From: Paracoccaceae bacterium
GTDB lineage: Bacteria; Pseudomonadota; Alphaproteobacteria; Rhodobacterales; Rhodobacteraceae
NCBI GenBank assembly: GCA_022448925.1
Contig: JAKVCP010000004.1
Location: 36,123-92,558, forward strand
Length of the DNA stretch: 56,436 nucleotides
Direction of reading: 5' to 3'
The notes under the pieces are model-generated. The model was not told where the DNA came from. It searched no databases and was given only the letters and a program-made list of their open reading frames with translations. How positions within the stretch are numbered: position 1 is the stretch's first letter; each line of letters opens with the position of its first letter. This document shows positions 1-10,396 of this stretch, one piece after another. The translations under genes were made by a program, and so were the position numbers.

Positions 1-71
1 TTGGCATCTGTCACTCCCTTAGACCGAAGGGAGAAGAGAAATTGCATTTTCAGTTCGGCATCGAACGTCAT
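1..71 (-). CDS. pcm: Protein-L-isoaspartate O-methyltransferase, N-terminal fragment (window edge)
   Basis: Only the first 23 or so codons are inside the window. They read [19 protein letters not shown] and onward, the typical N-terminus of the alphaproteobacterial Pcm family, which methylates damaged isoaspartyl residues with S-adenosylmethionine to start protein repair. The ATG overlaps the stop codon of surE in an ATGA arrangement, implying translational coupling. A surE-pcm pair is a widely conserved neighbourhood, which supports the call despite the short read. The catalytic domain lies outside the window. Confidence 0.75.
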   Translation of the reverse strand, partial: MTFDAELKMQFLFSLRSKGVTDA

Positions 72-853
72 GAGAAGGCGGCACCAAGATCCGCAAGGGC
101 ATCGTGTGCCGTCAGGTCGGCGCGCATCGGCGTAACCGAGATATATCCAGCGAGGTTTGCATGAGCGTCTGTATCAGGCGCCACAGCGGCGCGTTGATCG
201 CCGCCACGGATCCACAAAAATCTGCGACCGGACGGTGCAAGATGCGGTTCGACAGAGAAGCGGGTGTTCTCTCGCAATCCCTGTGCCACGACCTTGGATC
301 CCTTGACTGCATTGGCTGGAACTGGCGGGAAATTCACGTTGTAGAACAACCGGTAACCGGATCCCGCTGTGGGGTCGGCAGCAAGAATCCGCCGAACCGT
401 TTCCGCCCCATGCTGCGCTGCTGTTTCAAAGGGATTCGCGAGGTTCAGGTTGTCAGGCCCGTAATACTGTGACAGGGCAATTGCGGGAAAGCCTTGCAAA
501 GCGCCTTCGAGGGCGCCGCCGATTGTGCCGGAATATGCCACGTTTTCGGCCGAGTTGTTTCCGCGGTTCACACCTGACAGGATCAGGTCAGGCGACGCGT
601 CTTTCATCACGTCGTGAATACCGGCAAGCACGCAATCTGCCGGGCTGCCTTCGGTTGCGAAGCGACGCGGACCAAGTTGGGTGATCATTGTTGGATGTGT
701 GTAGCTGATGCAGTGCGACACACCGGATTGTTCGAAGGCAGGGGCGACAACCCAGACCTCTCCGTTGGGACCGGCAAGTTCGTTTGCGATGTCTTCGAGT
801 GTTTTCAGGCCGGGGGCGCTGATTCCGTCGTCGTTTGTAATGAGAATGCGCAT
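68..853 (-). CDS. surE: 5'/3'-nucleotidase SurE (stationary-phase survival protein)
   Basis: This 261-residue protein starts [15 protein letters not shown], the SurE signature in which Asp8 and Asp9 bind the divalent metal. A second metal and phosphate site is visible as [18 protein letters not shown] near residues 93-110. Length and domain order are normal for the family, which removes phosphate from nucleoside monophosphates and short polyphosphates in the cytoplasm. The gene ends in an ATGA overlap with pcm, so the two are very likely co-translated for stress survival and protein repair. Start chosen because the N-terminal Met directly precedes the conserved strand. Confidence 0.96.
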   Translation of the reverse strand: MRILITNDDGISAPGLKTLEDIANELAGPNGEVWVVAPAFEQSGVSHCISYTHPTMITQLGPRRFATEGSPADCVLAGIHDVMKDASPDLILSGVNRGNNSAENVAYSGTIGGALEGALQGFPAIALSQYYGPDNLNLANPFETAAQHGAETVRRILAADPTAGSGYRLFYNVNFPPVPANAVKGSKVVAQGLRENTRFSVEPHLAPSGRRFLWIRGGDQRAAVAPDTDAHANLAGYISVTPMRADLTAHDALADLGAAFS

Positions 854-1183
854 GTATCCGCCCGCTTGCGAGTTTTTCCTTGTCTATTGGATGGCCGGGC
901 TTGGAGCAAGCTATCAGGAGGGCGCGATGGCCCATTTGCCTGTCACGTGTGTCGTAAATCTGTCGCGCAGCCTGAAGCCGGCGGCCTGTTTATGCAAAGA
1001 ATTAGGCGCGTGGAGCGGCTGTCTTGGCCTCTGTCACCTCGGCCGGTTCAGCACGCGTGGGGTTGAGCCGTGGCAGACCCGGACATCTTTGAGGAAACGT
1101 GGCCAATCGTGGGTCTTTACGCTCAAGTGTTTGGCCTGCGCTTGGTTCAAACCGGATCGTTCATGCCTTTGCAGTTTGTGCGG
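854..1183. other. Intergenic stretch without a recognised gene
   Basis: About 330 bases lie between the start of surE and the end of the SDR gene, both on the minus strand. Open frames here show no recognisable family, no clear ribosome binding site and no strong hairpin with a T tract. It probably holds the promoter of surE-pcm. Confidence 0.4.
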
Positions 1184-1828
1184 TTAGCCGCGCAGTTCTT
1201 GCAAGAGACGCTTTGCCTCGTCGTGGGGCGAGGCAAGCACGTCCCGGTTTTCGCCAGGGTAAAAGCGGGCGCGGGTCGCCGTTGCCATCGGCCGTGGCGT
1301 CATGATGCAGACTTTCGGTCCCGTGCTGGCGGTTTCGGCCTGCCAACTGCGGGCAAAAGAGATTTGCGCCGATTTGGTGGCCCCATAAGAGCACATGAAT
1401 TTGCCGGCGCCTTGCGGGTCATCGAACAGCACCGCCGTGCCGTTTGCGCCCAAAAGTGGGGCAATGAACGGAACCAAGTGGCCCATGGCGGTCAGATTGA
1501 TCGCAACAGATTTGCCCCAGTCCTTTCCGTCGACGTGGCTTGCCGGGGTCAGCGGGGCCGCATGTACGGCTGTATGCAGCCAGAGGTCGATGCTGCCCCA
1601 ACGGTCGTGGACCGAACGGCACAGCTGTGCCATCGCCTCTGGCACGGTTATGTCCATGGGCGCCAGGGTTGCTTCGCCTCCCTTTGCCTTTATCCGGTCG
1701 TCAAGGTCTTCGAGGCCGCCAACGGTGCGACCTACGGCAACGACGTGATGCGTTTCTGACAGCGCCTCTGCGAGGGCAAAACCCAAGCCACGGGAGGCAC
1801 CAGTGATCAAAGCAATGGGACGTGTCAT
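1184..1828 (-). CDS. SDR-family short-chain dehydrogenase/reductase
   Basis: The 214-residue product has a Rossmann-fold NAD(P) site (ITGASRGLG, residues 7-15) and the SDR active-site pair in SYGATKSA (Tyr and Lys four residues apart). The catalytic Ser usually found 13 residues before the Tyr is not evident; the aligned stretch reads VLFDDPQG, so activity could be altered. The start MTRPIALITG was chosen because the longer frame adds 20 residues with no family resemblance. The substrate cannot be told from sequence. It lies 72 bases downstream of the VOC relic on the same strand and could be the tail of that operon. Confidence 0.85.
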   Translation of the reverse strand: MTRPIALITGASRGLGFALAEALSETHHVVAVGRTVGGLEDLDDRIKAKGGEATLAPMDITVPEAMAQLCRSVHDRWGSIDLWLHTAVHAAPLTPASHVDGKDWGKSVAINLTAMGHLVPFIAPLLGANGTAVLFDDPQGAGKFMCSYGATKSAQISFARSWQAETASTGPKVCIMTPRPMATATRARFYPGENRDVLASPHDEAKRLLQELRG

Positions 1829-1900
1829 AACAGCTTGAATGCGCGTCTCGGACGTCGAGGTCAAGCGGCTGCGAACGGCCGATGCCAAACTTTTATGTCG

Positions 1901-2327
1901 TCATTTTGTCACTGGGCGGCATCCAAGGTCTTTAGGGAACCCCAAAAGGTATCCATCCGGATCGGCCACTCCGAATTGACGTTGGCCCACGCCATGGTCC
2001 GTGACATGGTGCCCTCTATCTTTCAGCAGCAGGACAAGCGGCTGTGCAGCCGTGCCAAACCGCATGACCAGAGACCCAACGGATCTGACCTTGATTTGCA
2101 GGTTCAGGCCCTTGCCGATCGGGTATGACGGCGGCCATTGCCCATCGTCAAAGGTACGTCTCAGTCCGATCCGGTCCAGCATCAGCTCTGCCGCGCATGG
2201 CTTGATGTAGACCAAAGCCTTCCTCCGGGCGTTCATAAACACAGCCGAAACCGAGGAGATCGCAGTAGAGCGCTTCGGAGATCTCCCAATTGGAAACGCC
2301 GAAGTCAGGAAGGAGGGCGCTGCTCAT
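1901..2327 (-). pseudogene. VOC/glyoxalase (bleomycin-resistance-like) gene with a frameshift
   Basis: Two frames together make one VOC-fold protein. The upstream frame starts at the ATG overlapping the DUF985 stop (ATGA) and reads MSSALLPDFGVSNWEISEAL, then YCDLLGFGCVYERPEEGF, the N-terminal half of a bleomycin-resistance-type VOC domain. The second frame continues with AAELMLDRIGLRRTFDDG and ends GVADPDGYLLGFPKDLG, the usual C-terminal half. The switch falls near positions 2211-2217; removing one G restores a single frame of about 141 residues. The coupled start argues that the longer gene was once real. It is either a recent frameshift mutation or a sequencing error in a short homopolymer. 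The downstream part alone, about 113 residues, lacks the first half of the domain. Confidence 0.8.
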
Positions 2328-2782
2328 GTCGGCTTAAAGGCCGTCTGGGTCACAGGCGGCCCGGGTATGTCGAAATCCGGCGCTGCCAGATCAAAGCCTG
2401 AAAATTGGAAGGCAGGCGACACCGTACATCCAACAAGCGTAAAATCCCCAGTGCCTTGTGCCGATTGCCAGTGGTGCTCCGGAACGATCAGTTGGGGCAC
2501 TTCACCCGCGCTCAGATCGGGACCAAGGATATGATCAGTCCGCGGCCCGGCGTCGGAGGCAGCCATCGACAGGATCAAAGGAGCGCCTGCATAGTGATGC
2601 CAGATCTCTGTTGCATCGACCCGATGCCAGTGGCTGCGCTCGCCTGCCTTGAGCAGAAAGTAGATGCAGGTGCCGGCGGGGCGCGCTCCATCAGCCGCCC
2701 CGGCAATCCAGGTTTGTCGGTAATGGCCGCCTTCGGGGTGCGGGGCAAGGTTGAGGTGGGCAATCAATTCGTCCGCGGTCAT
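2324..2782 (-). CDS. Cupin protein of the DUF985 family
   Basis: The 152-residue product matches the DUF985 cupin family: an N-terminal LNLAPHPEGGHYRQTW, then YFLLKAGERSHWHRVDATEIWHHY with the histidine and glutamate residues of the cupin barrel, and VPEHHWQSA before the C-terminal strands. The start overlaps the stop of the HAD gene and the end overlaps the start of the VOC gene, both as ATGA, so three genes form a tightly coupled operon. DUF985 proteins are thought to bind small sugars or metals, but the reaction is not established. Length is normal for the family. Confidence 0.88.
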   Translation of the reverse strand: MTADELIAHLNLAPHPEGGHYRQTWIAGAADGARPAGTCIYFLLKAGERSHWHRVDATEIWHHYAGAPLILSMAASDAGPRTDHILGPDLSAGEVPQLIVPEHHWQSAQGTGDFTLVGCTVSPAFQFSGFDLAAPDFDIPGPPVTQTAFKPT

Positions 2783-3456
2783 GTCAGCTGCCTTGCAAGG
2801 TCAAGAAAGTCGGTTGCAATCAGATCCCAAGCCTCGGTGGGTTCAAGATCAAGGATTTGGCCCGGCCCATGTTCCGTGGGGCGCGGGACGAATGCTGTTT
2901 TTAGCCCGACAGCACGTGCGCCGGCCAGATCGCTGTTATGGGCAGCAACCATCATGACCTCGTGAGGCGGCAGTTGCAGTGCCGCGCAGCTGGCCATGTA
3001 GACCGCAGGGCTTGGCTTGTAGGCCTGGGCGATCTCGGCGCCCAGAATGCAGTCCCAGGGCAAGCCACCATAGCGGGCAAGGTGGGTCATCAGTGCGATT
3101 GATCCATTTGAACAGGGCGCAATCATGGCCTTGCGCTTAAGCGCTTGAAGTCCGCGCACGACATCTGGCCAGGGGTCCAGCCGTTCCCAGGCGCGGTTCA
3201 AACTCTCTGGGTCAGGCAGGGTTACGCCAAAACGTTCACAGATCCGATCCAGGTTTTCGCGATGCAGATTGTCCAGCGCAATGTAGCCGCGCTGGCCTTC
3301 GCGGATCCGCGCCATCGCCGGGTCGTACTCGGCACGCCATGCATCGGCAAAATCAAGGGCATTGACCTGTGGGATGTGCTGCGCAACGTCGCGCGCCACG
3401 CTGGTGCGCCAGTCAACACAGGTGCCAAAAACGTCAAATATCAGGGCGTGTACCAT
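2779..3456 (-). CDS. HAD-superfamily hydrolase, haloacid dehalogenase type II-like
   Basis: The 225-residue protein begins MVHALIFDVFGTCVDWR, where the Asp of FDVFGT is the HAD nucleophile. Motif 2 is in APCSNGS, the motif 3 Lys in QAYKPSPAVY and motif 4 in MVAAHNSDLAGA, an arrangement typical of L-2-haloacid dehalogenases. That subfamily hydrolyses 2-halo acids such as chloroacetate, but related members act on other substrates, so dehalogenation is only an inference. The start was set at the Met before the first strand; a longer frame adds 53 unrelated residues. It is the first gene of the ATGA-coupled HAD/DUF985/VOC set. Confidence 0.88.
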   Translation of the reverse strand: MVHALIFDVFGTCVDWRTSVARDVAQHIPQVNALDFADAWRAEYDPAMARIREGQRGYIALDNLHRENLDRICERFGVTLPDPESLNRAWERLDPWPDVVRGLQALKRKAMIAPCSNGSIALMTHLARYGGLPWDCILGAEIAQAYKPSPAVYMASCAALQLPPHEVMMVAAHNSDLAGARAVGLKTAFVPRPTEHGPGQILDLEPTEAWDLIATDFLDLARQLT

Positions 3457-3618
3457 GGCGTGGGGCTCACTCTTGGAGGGGAGGGTTGCAGGAAATATGT
3501 GCTTTGGGATCTTGCGATCGATGAGTGATGCTGACGAGTGAACGCTGGGCCGCGGGTTCAAACGGATCCATGCCGCGTCGTCTATTGCGGGGCATTGGGC
3601 TACTGTCTGCGCCACAGG

Positions 3619-4164
3619 TCAAATCCGGCCGATCAGTTTCAGGTGACCAAGGGCTGCGATGGTCTGGGCGTCGGTGATCTGGCCATCGGTGATCATCTGG
3701 ATAACCTGCGCAATCGTAAACCTGGCCGAAGTCATTGCCAGTTCGGTCGCCTCGCGCTGCGGTACGCCACGGGTCAGATCTGTGGCCAGAAAGACCGTGA
3801 AGGGATGATCAACGAAGCCATAAGCGGCGTGCATGTCTGCGGTTTTTTCCAGACGTGCGGCCCTCAGTCCGGTTTCTTCGCGCAGTTCTCCGTGGGCCAC
3901 CTCTCTGGGGTCGGCATTCTCGACCGTTTCCCAGGCGCCTTGCGGAAATTCCCAAAGGGCGCGGCCCAGCGGATAGCGGAAGACGCGCACCAACTCGACG
4001 GTGCCGTCGGCAAACAGTGGCACCACAACTACAAAATGAGGTTTTTTCACCCAACCGTAGATACCTTCGTAACCGCCGGGAAAGCGTAAGTCATCTTCAT
4101 GCAGGACCATCCAGCGGTTGCGATAGATCTCGCGTGAGCGCAGGGTCTTGATTGTGTCGTCCAT
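3619..4164 (-). CDS. Nudix hydrolase (ADP-ribose pyrophosphatase-like)
   Basis: The 181-residue product carries a Nudix box around residues 76-100, read as GAWETVENADPREVAHGELR followed by EETGL. Compared with the classic pattern it has two extra residues in the middle and Gly instead of the Arg before the first Glu-Leu, while the metal-binding EE pair is kept. The preceding VVVVPLFADGTVELVRVFRY resembles ADP-ribose and sugar-nucleotide pyrophosphatases. The likely role is hydrolysis of a nucleoside diphosphate linked to a sugar. It stands 162 bases upstream of the HAD gene on the same strand. Confidence 0.9.
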   Translation of the reverse strand: MDDTIKTLRSREIYRNRWMVLHEDDLRFPGGYEGIYGWVKKPHFVVVVPLFADGTVELVRVFRYPLGRALWEFPQGAWETVENADPREVAHGELREETGLRAARLEKTADMHAAYGFVDHPFTVFLATDLTRGVPQREATELAMTSARFTIAQVIQMITDGQITDAQTIAALGHLKLIGRI

Positions 4165-4424
4165 CGGCAGTCCTGTTTGCAGTCACCGGGTGGTTCTGTG
4201 ATCCCTCGATTTGCGGGCACAGTCAAAAGGCTGTTCGGACATCCACCCCTGTGTCCATACTGCGCCGTCTTGGGCAGCGACTGCAAGGCTTGGACGGTCC
4301 GACCTGCAGTGATCTGCAGTTCCGAGGGCACCAAAACGTTGGTTTGATCTTGACCCAATTGGCGGGACACTCTGGCCATGCGATGCCTTGAACACTGGGC
4401 AGATGGAGCGCCTCAAAATGCAAA

Positions 4425-4446
4425 AAGCCCCGCAAAGGCGGGGCTT
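4425..4446 (-). terminator. Rho-independent terminator of eno
   Basis: A perfect 7-bp GC stem (GCCCCGC / GCGGGGC, loop AAAG) is followed on the minus strand by a T run. It lies about 20 bases after the eno stop codon. The remaining stretch up to the Nudix start, roughly 260 bases, shows nothing recognisable. Confidence 0.88.
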
Positions 4447-4465
4447 AGAGCGGGTTTTTCCAGAT

Positions 4466-5821
<1,356 letters not shown>

Positions 5822-5867
5822 CTAACAATGCGAATGCAGCGAAGTGCTGCACTCAGGGGCGAAAAGT

Positions 5868-6737
5868 TCAGGCCTGCGCCTGTGCCAGCTTTTGTTCGCG
5901 CATAAACGTATAGATCCCGGATGCAAGGATCAGACTGGCGCCGGCAAGCGTGGCAAGATCCGGGCGTTCGCCAAAGATCCAGATCCCCAGGATCAAGCCA
6001 AAGATCAAACGTGTATAGCGAAAAGGGCTAACGACGGCGACATCGCCCAACTTCATTGCCAGGTTGATTGCGTAGTAGGCAAGAACACCGGTCACGATGG
6101 CCACAGCCAGAATGCCCGCCTGGGCGGGGTCTGGTACTGCGGATCCCCCCCAGATGGCCAGCAGGATCAAGCCCGAGACAAAAAACATGGCAAAACCCCA
6201 GATGCCCAACTGCATCTGTCGCACGCCTGGCGGGATCATACGTGCGCAGAGGTCACGGATGGACAGGGCGACTGCCGCTGCAAGGGCAAACAGCGCGTTG
6301 GGGTCGAATGCCTCGGTTCCGGGGCGGAAGATCAGCAAGACACCTGCGAAGCCGACCAAAATGGCCAACCATCTACGGATGCCGACGGTTTCGCCCAGAA
6401 ACAGGGCGGCGGCCATGGTGACTATCAATGGAATTGCCATCAAAATGGCTGATGCCACCCCCAGGGGAATCAGGGCAAGTGCGGCGATGAATGCCGTTGC
6501 CCCAACGACTTCGGCCACATTTCGCACTATGATCACCGGATGCAGGAAAGCACGGGTCATGATCGGAACGCCTTGGATCATGGCCACGGCGCAAAAGACA
6601 AGAGTGCCACCAAAAGCGATACAGCTGACCACCACGCCGGGCGAAAGGGCGCCGGCAAGAAACTTTATAAACGTGTCCTCTATCGCGAACCCCAGCATCG
6701 ACAGGGTCATGATCAGCATACCGCGAAGATTGTTCAT
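5868..6737 (-). CDS. DMT-superfamily transporter with two EamA domains
   Basis: The protein of about 289 residues is almost entirely hydrophobic, with roughly ten transmembrane segments arranged as two EamA repeats. Such drug/metabolite transporters move small solutes across the inner membrane; the substrate is unknown. The start MNNLRGMLIMTLSML was preferred over a Met eight codons upstream because it directly precedes the first helix. It lies 127 bases upstream of eno on the same strand, separated from it by the eno promoter candidate. Confidence 0.88.
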   Translation of the reverse strand: MNNLRGMLIMTLSMLGFAIEDTFIKFLAGALSPGVVVSCIAFGGTLVFCAVAMIQGVPIMTRAFLHPVIIVRNVAEVVGATAFIAALALIPLGVASAILMAIPLIVTMAAALFLGETVGIRRWLAILVGFAGVLLIFRPGTEAFDPNALFALAAAVALSIRDLCARMIPPGVRQMQLGIWGFAMFFVSGLILLAIWGGSAVPDPAQAGILAVAIVTGVLAYYAINLAMKLGDVAVVSPFRYTRLIFGLILGIWIFGERPDLATLAGASLILASGIYTFMREQKLAQAQA

Positions 6738-6851
6738 CCAGAACTCCGGTTTGGGGAACATTAAGGCGCACCCGTCCTCAAAAATGCAAAGGCGACGGAA
6801 GCTGCCGGCCCCGCCGCCTCTGATGTCACCCCCGCGGTTTGGCGGTCAAGC

Positions 6852-8159
6852 TCAATCCTCGCCGAAGACCCGGTCAAAGATCGTGTCGACGTGTTTGGTA
6901 TGGTACACAAGATCGAATTTTTCGTTGATTTCGTCTTCTGACAAAGCTGCGCGGACTTCTTCGTCGGACAAAAGCTCTTGTCGGAAATCCGACCGCGTGT
7001 CCCAGACCTTCAACGCATTGCGTTGGACAAGGCGATAAGCATCTTCCCGGCTGACGCCTGCCTGGGTCAAAGCCAACAGAACCCGTTGTGACATCACAAG
7101 GCCCGGAAACTTGTTCATATTGTCCAGCATGTTTTCGGGATAGACCAGAAGTTTGTCGATCACTCCGGTCAGACGGGCAAGTGCAAAGTCCAGCGTAATC
7201 GTGGTGTCTGGGCCGATGTTGCGTTCAACCGATGAATGGCTGATGTCACGCTCGTGCCACAGGGCGACGTTTTCCATCGCAGGGATCACGGCCATGCGCA
7301 CCAGACGTGCAAGGCCAGTCAGGTTTTCAGTCAGCACCGGGTTTTTCTTGTGCGGCATAGCCGAAGAGCCCTTTTGCCCCATCGAAAAGAACTCGGCCGC
7401 CTCCAGCACTTCGGTCCGTTGCATGTGGCGGATCTCGACGGCGATGTTTTCCACCGAGGATGCAATAACGCCAAGAGTGGCAAAAAATGCGGCATGCCGG
7501 TCGCGTGGGATGACCTGCGTGCTGATGGGTTCGGGGACCAGCCCCAACTTGTCACAGACATGCTCTTCTACCGCGGGATCGATATTGGCAAATGTGCCGA
7601 CCGCGCCGCTGATTGCACCCGTGGCAATTTCAGCCCGGGCGTCGCGCATGCGGCTCAGATTACGGTCCATTTCTGCGTAGAAGCGGGCAAAGGTCAGCCC
7701 CATTGTCGTCGGTTCGGCGTGGATGCCGTGGCTGCGCCCAATCCGTATCGTATTTTTGTGTTCGAATGCACGGCGCTTCAGCGCGGCCAACAGGCCTTCC
7801 AGGTCGCCAATCAAGATGTCTGCAGCGCGCACCAATTGCACGTTGAAGCAGGTATCCAGCACGTCCGAACTCGTCATTCCCTGATGGACAAAACGTGCCT
7901 CTTCACTTCCGACATGTTCTGCAAGGTGGGTCAAGAACGCGATAACGTCATGCTTGGTCACGGCCTCGATTTCATCTATGCGTGCCACGTCGAAGTCGAC
8001 ATCCTTTGCCTTCCAGACAGCTTCGGCATTTTCGCGTGGGATCACACTCAGATCGGCTTGGGCGTCGCAAGCGTGGGCTTCGATCTCATACCAGATCCGA
8101 AATTTGGTTTCCGGAGACCAGATGGCCACCATCTCGGGGCGCGAATAACGGGGGATCAT
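6852..8159 (-). CDS. purB: Adenylosuccinate lyase
   Basis: The 435-residue product begins MIPRYSRPEMVAIWSPETKF and carries the fumarase/aspartase-superfamily signature GSSAMPHKKNPV, plus HQGMTSSDVLDT and the catalytic histidine region RIGRSHGIHAEPTTMG. It cleaves succinyl groups in two steps of purine synthesis (SAICAR and adenylosuccinate). Length and motifs are complete. It is transcribed toward the EamA gene, about 114 bases away. guaA and hpt in the same window also serve purine metabolism but are not in one operon. Confidence 0.97.
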   Translation of the reverse strand: MIPRYSRPEMVAIWSPETKFRIWYEIEAHACDAQADLSVIPRENAEAVWKAKDVDFDVARIDEIEAVTKHDVIAFLTHLAEHVGSEEARFVHQGMTSSDVLDTCFNVQLVRAADILIGDLEGLLAALKRRAFEHKNTIRIGRSHGIHAEPTTMGLTFARFYAEMDRNLSRMRDARAEIATGAISGAVGTFANIDPAVEEHVCDKLGLVPEPISTQVIPRDRHAAFFATLGVIASSVENIAVEIRHMQRTEVLEAAEFFSMGQKGSSAMPHKKNPVLTENLTGLARLVRMAVIPAMENVALWHERDISHSSVERNIGPDTTITLDFALARLTGVIDKLLVYPENMLDNMNKFPGLVMSQRVLLALTQAGVSREDAYRLVQRNALKVWDTRSDFRQELLSDEEVRAALSEDEINEKFDLVYHTKHVDTIFDRVFGED

Positions 8160-8245
8160 GGCAGGCTGATCCTTTCATGTCTTGTGGAGCGAATGCGCGT
8201 GGACATAAACTGCGGATCGGGCAGCCACAAGCAAAGGAACAAGAG

Positions 8246-8392
8246 ATGAGACGCTTTGACCTGATTGCTTGCGCCTTTTGCCGGGCACGTACCACTCAAT
8301 GCCTGCTGACGCGCCGTTTGGGCGAGCCTCCAAACCGGCCGCTGTCTCTTGAAGATTCAACCGCTGCGGCGTGTCGAGGCGATTGTCAATGA
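8246..8392 (+). CDS. Small cysteine-containing ORF coupled to DUF6314
   Basis: A 48-codon frame starts at an ATG preceded by AAAGGAACAAGAG, a good ribosome binding site, and its TGA overlaps the ATG of the next gene as ATGA. The product has four cysteines (Cys-Ala-Phe-Cys near the N-terminus, one in TTQCLL, one near the C-terminus in CRGDCQ adds a fifth). No family is recognised. The start signal and coupling argue for translation, perhaps as a leader for DUF6314; it could also be a chance frame. Confidence 0.35.
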   Translation: MRRFDLIACAFCRARTTQCLLTRRLGEPPNRPLSLEDSTAAACRGDCQ

Positions 8393-8811
8393 CACGATGC
8401 AGGCGCATGGCTGATTTTGTCGGGCGCTGGCGGCTTGAGCGCCAGATCGACGACCACACCACCGGTCACGCCCTGCATTTTTCAGGCGAGGCCGTTTTGA
8501 CCCCCGACGGATCTGATCTGAGCTATGCTGAAACAGGGCAGCTGATGCTGCCGGGGCAGAGCGCAGTTCACGCGACGCGCACCTACACCTGGCGTGCCAG
8601 CCCGGGTGGCGTGCGCGTTTTCTTTTCTGACGGAGGCTATTTTCACGCCTTCGACCCTGATGCTACTTGCTCGAGCGATCGACACTGGTGCGATCCCGAC
8701 ACCTATGTTGCGACCTATTCGTTCCTTCAATGGCCGGTCTGGCAGGCCGACTGGAGGGTGCAAGGTCCCCGCAAGGACTATCTCAGCCGATCGACATATT
8801 CTCGATTTTAA
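8389..8811 (+). CDS. DUF6314 family protein
   Basis: The product, about 140 residues, matches the DUF6314 family known mostly from Rhodobacteraceae: FVGRWRLERQI at the start, a middle GVRVFFSDGGYFHAFDP, and the C-terminal HWCDPDTYVATYSF and VQGPRKDYLSRSTYSR. The pattern suggests a small beta-barrel ligand-binding fold, but no function is established. Three in-frame starts are possible (8371, 8389 and 8407). The middle one is chosen because it overlaps the upstream small frame as ATGA; the family similarity itself begins only at MADFVGRW. Confidence 0.8.
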   Translation: MTRCRRMADFVGRWRLERQIDDHTTGHALHFSGEAVLTPDGSDLSYAETGQLMLPGQSAVHATRTYTWRASPGGVRVFFSDGGYFHAFDPDATCSSDRHWCDPDTYVATYSFLQWPVWQADWRVQGPRKDYLSRSTYSRF

Positions 8812-8957
8812 CACATTTGCAGTTCCGGCACAGGTCTCCGCAAATCTTTTGCAAATTTGCCGAATAGCGGAGTGTTGCAAGGTGAAAGACTTGCGTCCTT
8901 TGGTGCTCTCAGGCAAAAAGCCCGCCAACGCAACATAGGTGAAAGGGGACAGGCCCT

Positions 8958-9557
8958 ATGAATCAGGCTCTGAACCGCAATGTACTGGTCGAAGTTGTTG
9001 GCGCAAACGACGGCGTTCGGCTCATGCTGAAACAACTTGTGCTGGTAGCGCTGGGAATTGCTGCACTTGCAGTCGCAGCAAAGATCAAAATTCCGATGTG
9101 GCCCGTTCCAGTCACCATGGGCACATTTGCAGTTCTGACAATCGGGGCTGCATACGGTGCGCGCCTGGGTCTGGTGACCATTCTTGGCTACATGATCATC
9201 GGCGCCTTGGGTTTTGACGTATTCGCAGGGTCTTCGGCAGAGAAGTTTGGCCTGGAATACATGATGGGTGGAACAGGCGGCTATCTGGTTGGTTATGTTC
9301 TGGCAACTGTCGCACTGGGCATGCTGGCCCGCGCTGGCTGGGATCGCTCGTTCGTTAAAATGGCTGGTGCGATGGCGCTGGGCAATGCTTTGATCTATGT
9401 CCCCGGACTGATCTGGCTTGGTATGTTGTACGGATGGGATAAACCTATTCTTCAATGGGGCCTGACGCCGTTTTTGGTGGGTGATGCGCTCAAACTTTTG
9501 CTTGCTGCCGTACTGCTTCCCGCAGTTTGGACGGCTGTTGGCCGCGCGCGCAGCTGA
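8958..9557 (+). CDS. bioY: Biotin transporter BioY (S component)
   Basis: The 199-residue membrane protein has about six hydrophobic segments and the BioY hallmarks IPMWPVPVTMGTFAVL near residues 45-60, GAYGARLG-like loop, and GGTGGYLVGY near residue 105. It captures biotin at high affinity, either alone or with a shared ECF energizing module, which is not encoded nearby. A ribosome binding site (AAAGGGGACAGG) precedes the ATG. No BioR operator of the TTATMKATAA type was found in the 146 bases upstream. A strong terminator follows directly. Confidence 0.95.
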   Translation: MNQALNRNVLVEVVGANDGVRLMLKQLVLVALGIAALAVAAKIKIPMWPVPVTMGTFAVLTIGAAYGARLGLVTILGYMIIGALGFDVFAGSSAEKFGLEYMMGGTGGYLVGYVLATVALGMLARAGWDRSFVKMAGAMALGNALIYVPGLIWLGMLYGWDKPILQWGLTPFLVGDALKLLLAAVLLPAVWTAVGRARS

Positions 9558-9583
9558 TCCGAAGAATCACATGTGATTCATGA

Positions 9584-9621
9584 CGAGGCTCAGAGCTCTG
9601 CTCTGGGCCTCGCCTTTTTTT
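9584..9621 (+). terminator. Rho-independent terminator of bioY
   Basis: A 12-bp stem (9584-9595 with 9601-9612, one G-T pair, loop CTCTG) is followed by a run of seven T. It lies 26 bases after the bioY stop. Confidence 0.93.
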
Positions 9622-10396
9622 GGCACGACATATTTGGCGGTGGCTTTGGTACAGTGCACGCGGTGAACCTTCATCTTTCGAAAAATACTCACAAGACAAC
9701 GACAGATTGCGATCATTGGGTCAAAACTTGAAAAAGGTGTCATGACGACATGCTGCGTGTCATCGCAAACATATGAATGCCTTGCCTGCGAAGTTCAGCA
9801 TGGTCGCAATAAGAGCTGTAAATCCAACCCGCCCATGCGTCGGGGTCGACCTGTTTATCCGTTCGGTATTGGTGTGGGCCTCAGTGACGATCGTGAAACT
9901 GTGTGACACCTGCCAAAGTGTCGTGGACCTGGGTTCCGCAGTTGGTTCAAAAGCCTTAGCCGCAAGGCCCAATGCAGAATGGATCGTATAAGGCCTGAAC
10001 GGGTTCTGCCGCCGGCGCGTTTTTGACTAAGAGATGCATTGCCACAAGGACCTGGGTCATGCTCCTGATACAACGCGACATCCTTCCGCCCTTCACGCAA
10101 ATCGCCGCTGTCACCAGGGTGCAAAGCTTCGAAAAGCCGCTGCGCGCAGCCTCCGAAGCGCCAAAAACGCATGTTGAACAAAGAGTAAGCACGGGACTGC
10201 CACGATACTTTCGCACCAAGGCCCCATGGCGTCGAAAGTAACGGATCTTGCAGCCATCGCGCCGCGGGGCTTGCGCGGATTGCAAACAGGGATAGATGGG
10301 TCAGCCCTTTCGACTAGACCTGGATCCTGCTTGCCACCTGTGGGCGAAGTGTCATGCCGGTAACCGTCTTGTGCGCCACCAAGCAGACAGTCGCGC
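9622..10396. other. Gene-free stretch of about 0.8 kb
   Basis: Both strands have open frames up to about 110 codons here, but none shows a recognisable motif, a convincing start or protein-like composition. No tRNA, repeat or terminator was seen. It may be decayed DNA or hold an unrecognised small RNA. Confidence 0.4.

Noticed and set aside
8812-8957. Glycine-riboswitch-like string CTCTCAGGCAAAAAG upstream of bioY
   Set aside because: The pairing GAGAG element, the CCGAAGG motif and the second aptamer are not present in proper order, and bioY is not a usual target.
9773-10285. Overlapping frames on both strands in the 0.8-kb gene-free stretch
   Set aside because: Mutually overlapping frames of similar length with no motif indicate chance open frames in GC-rich DNA.
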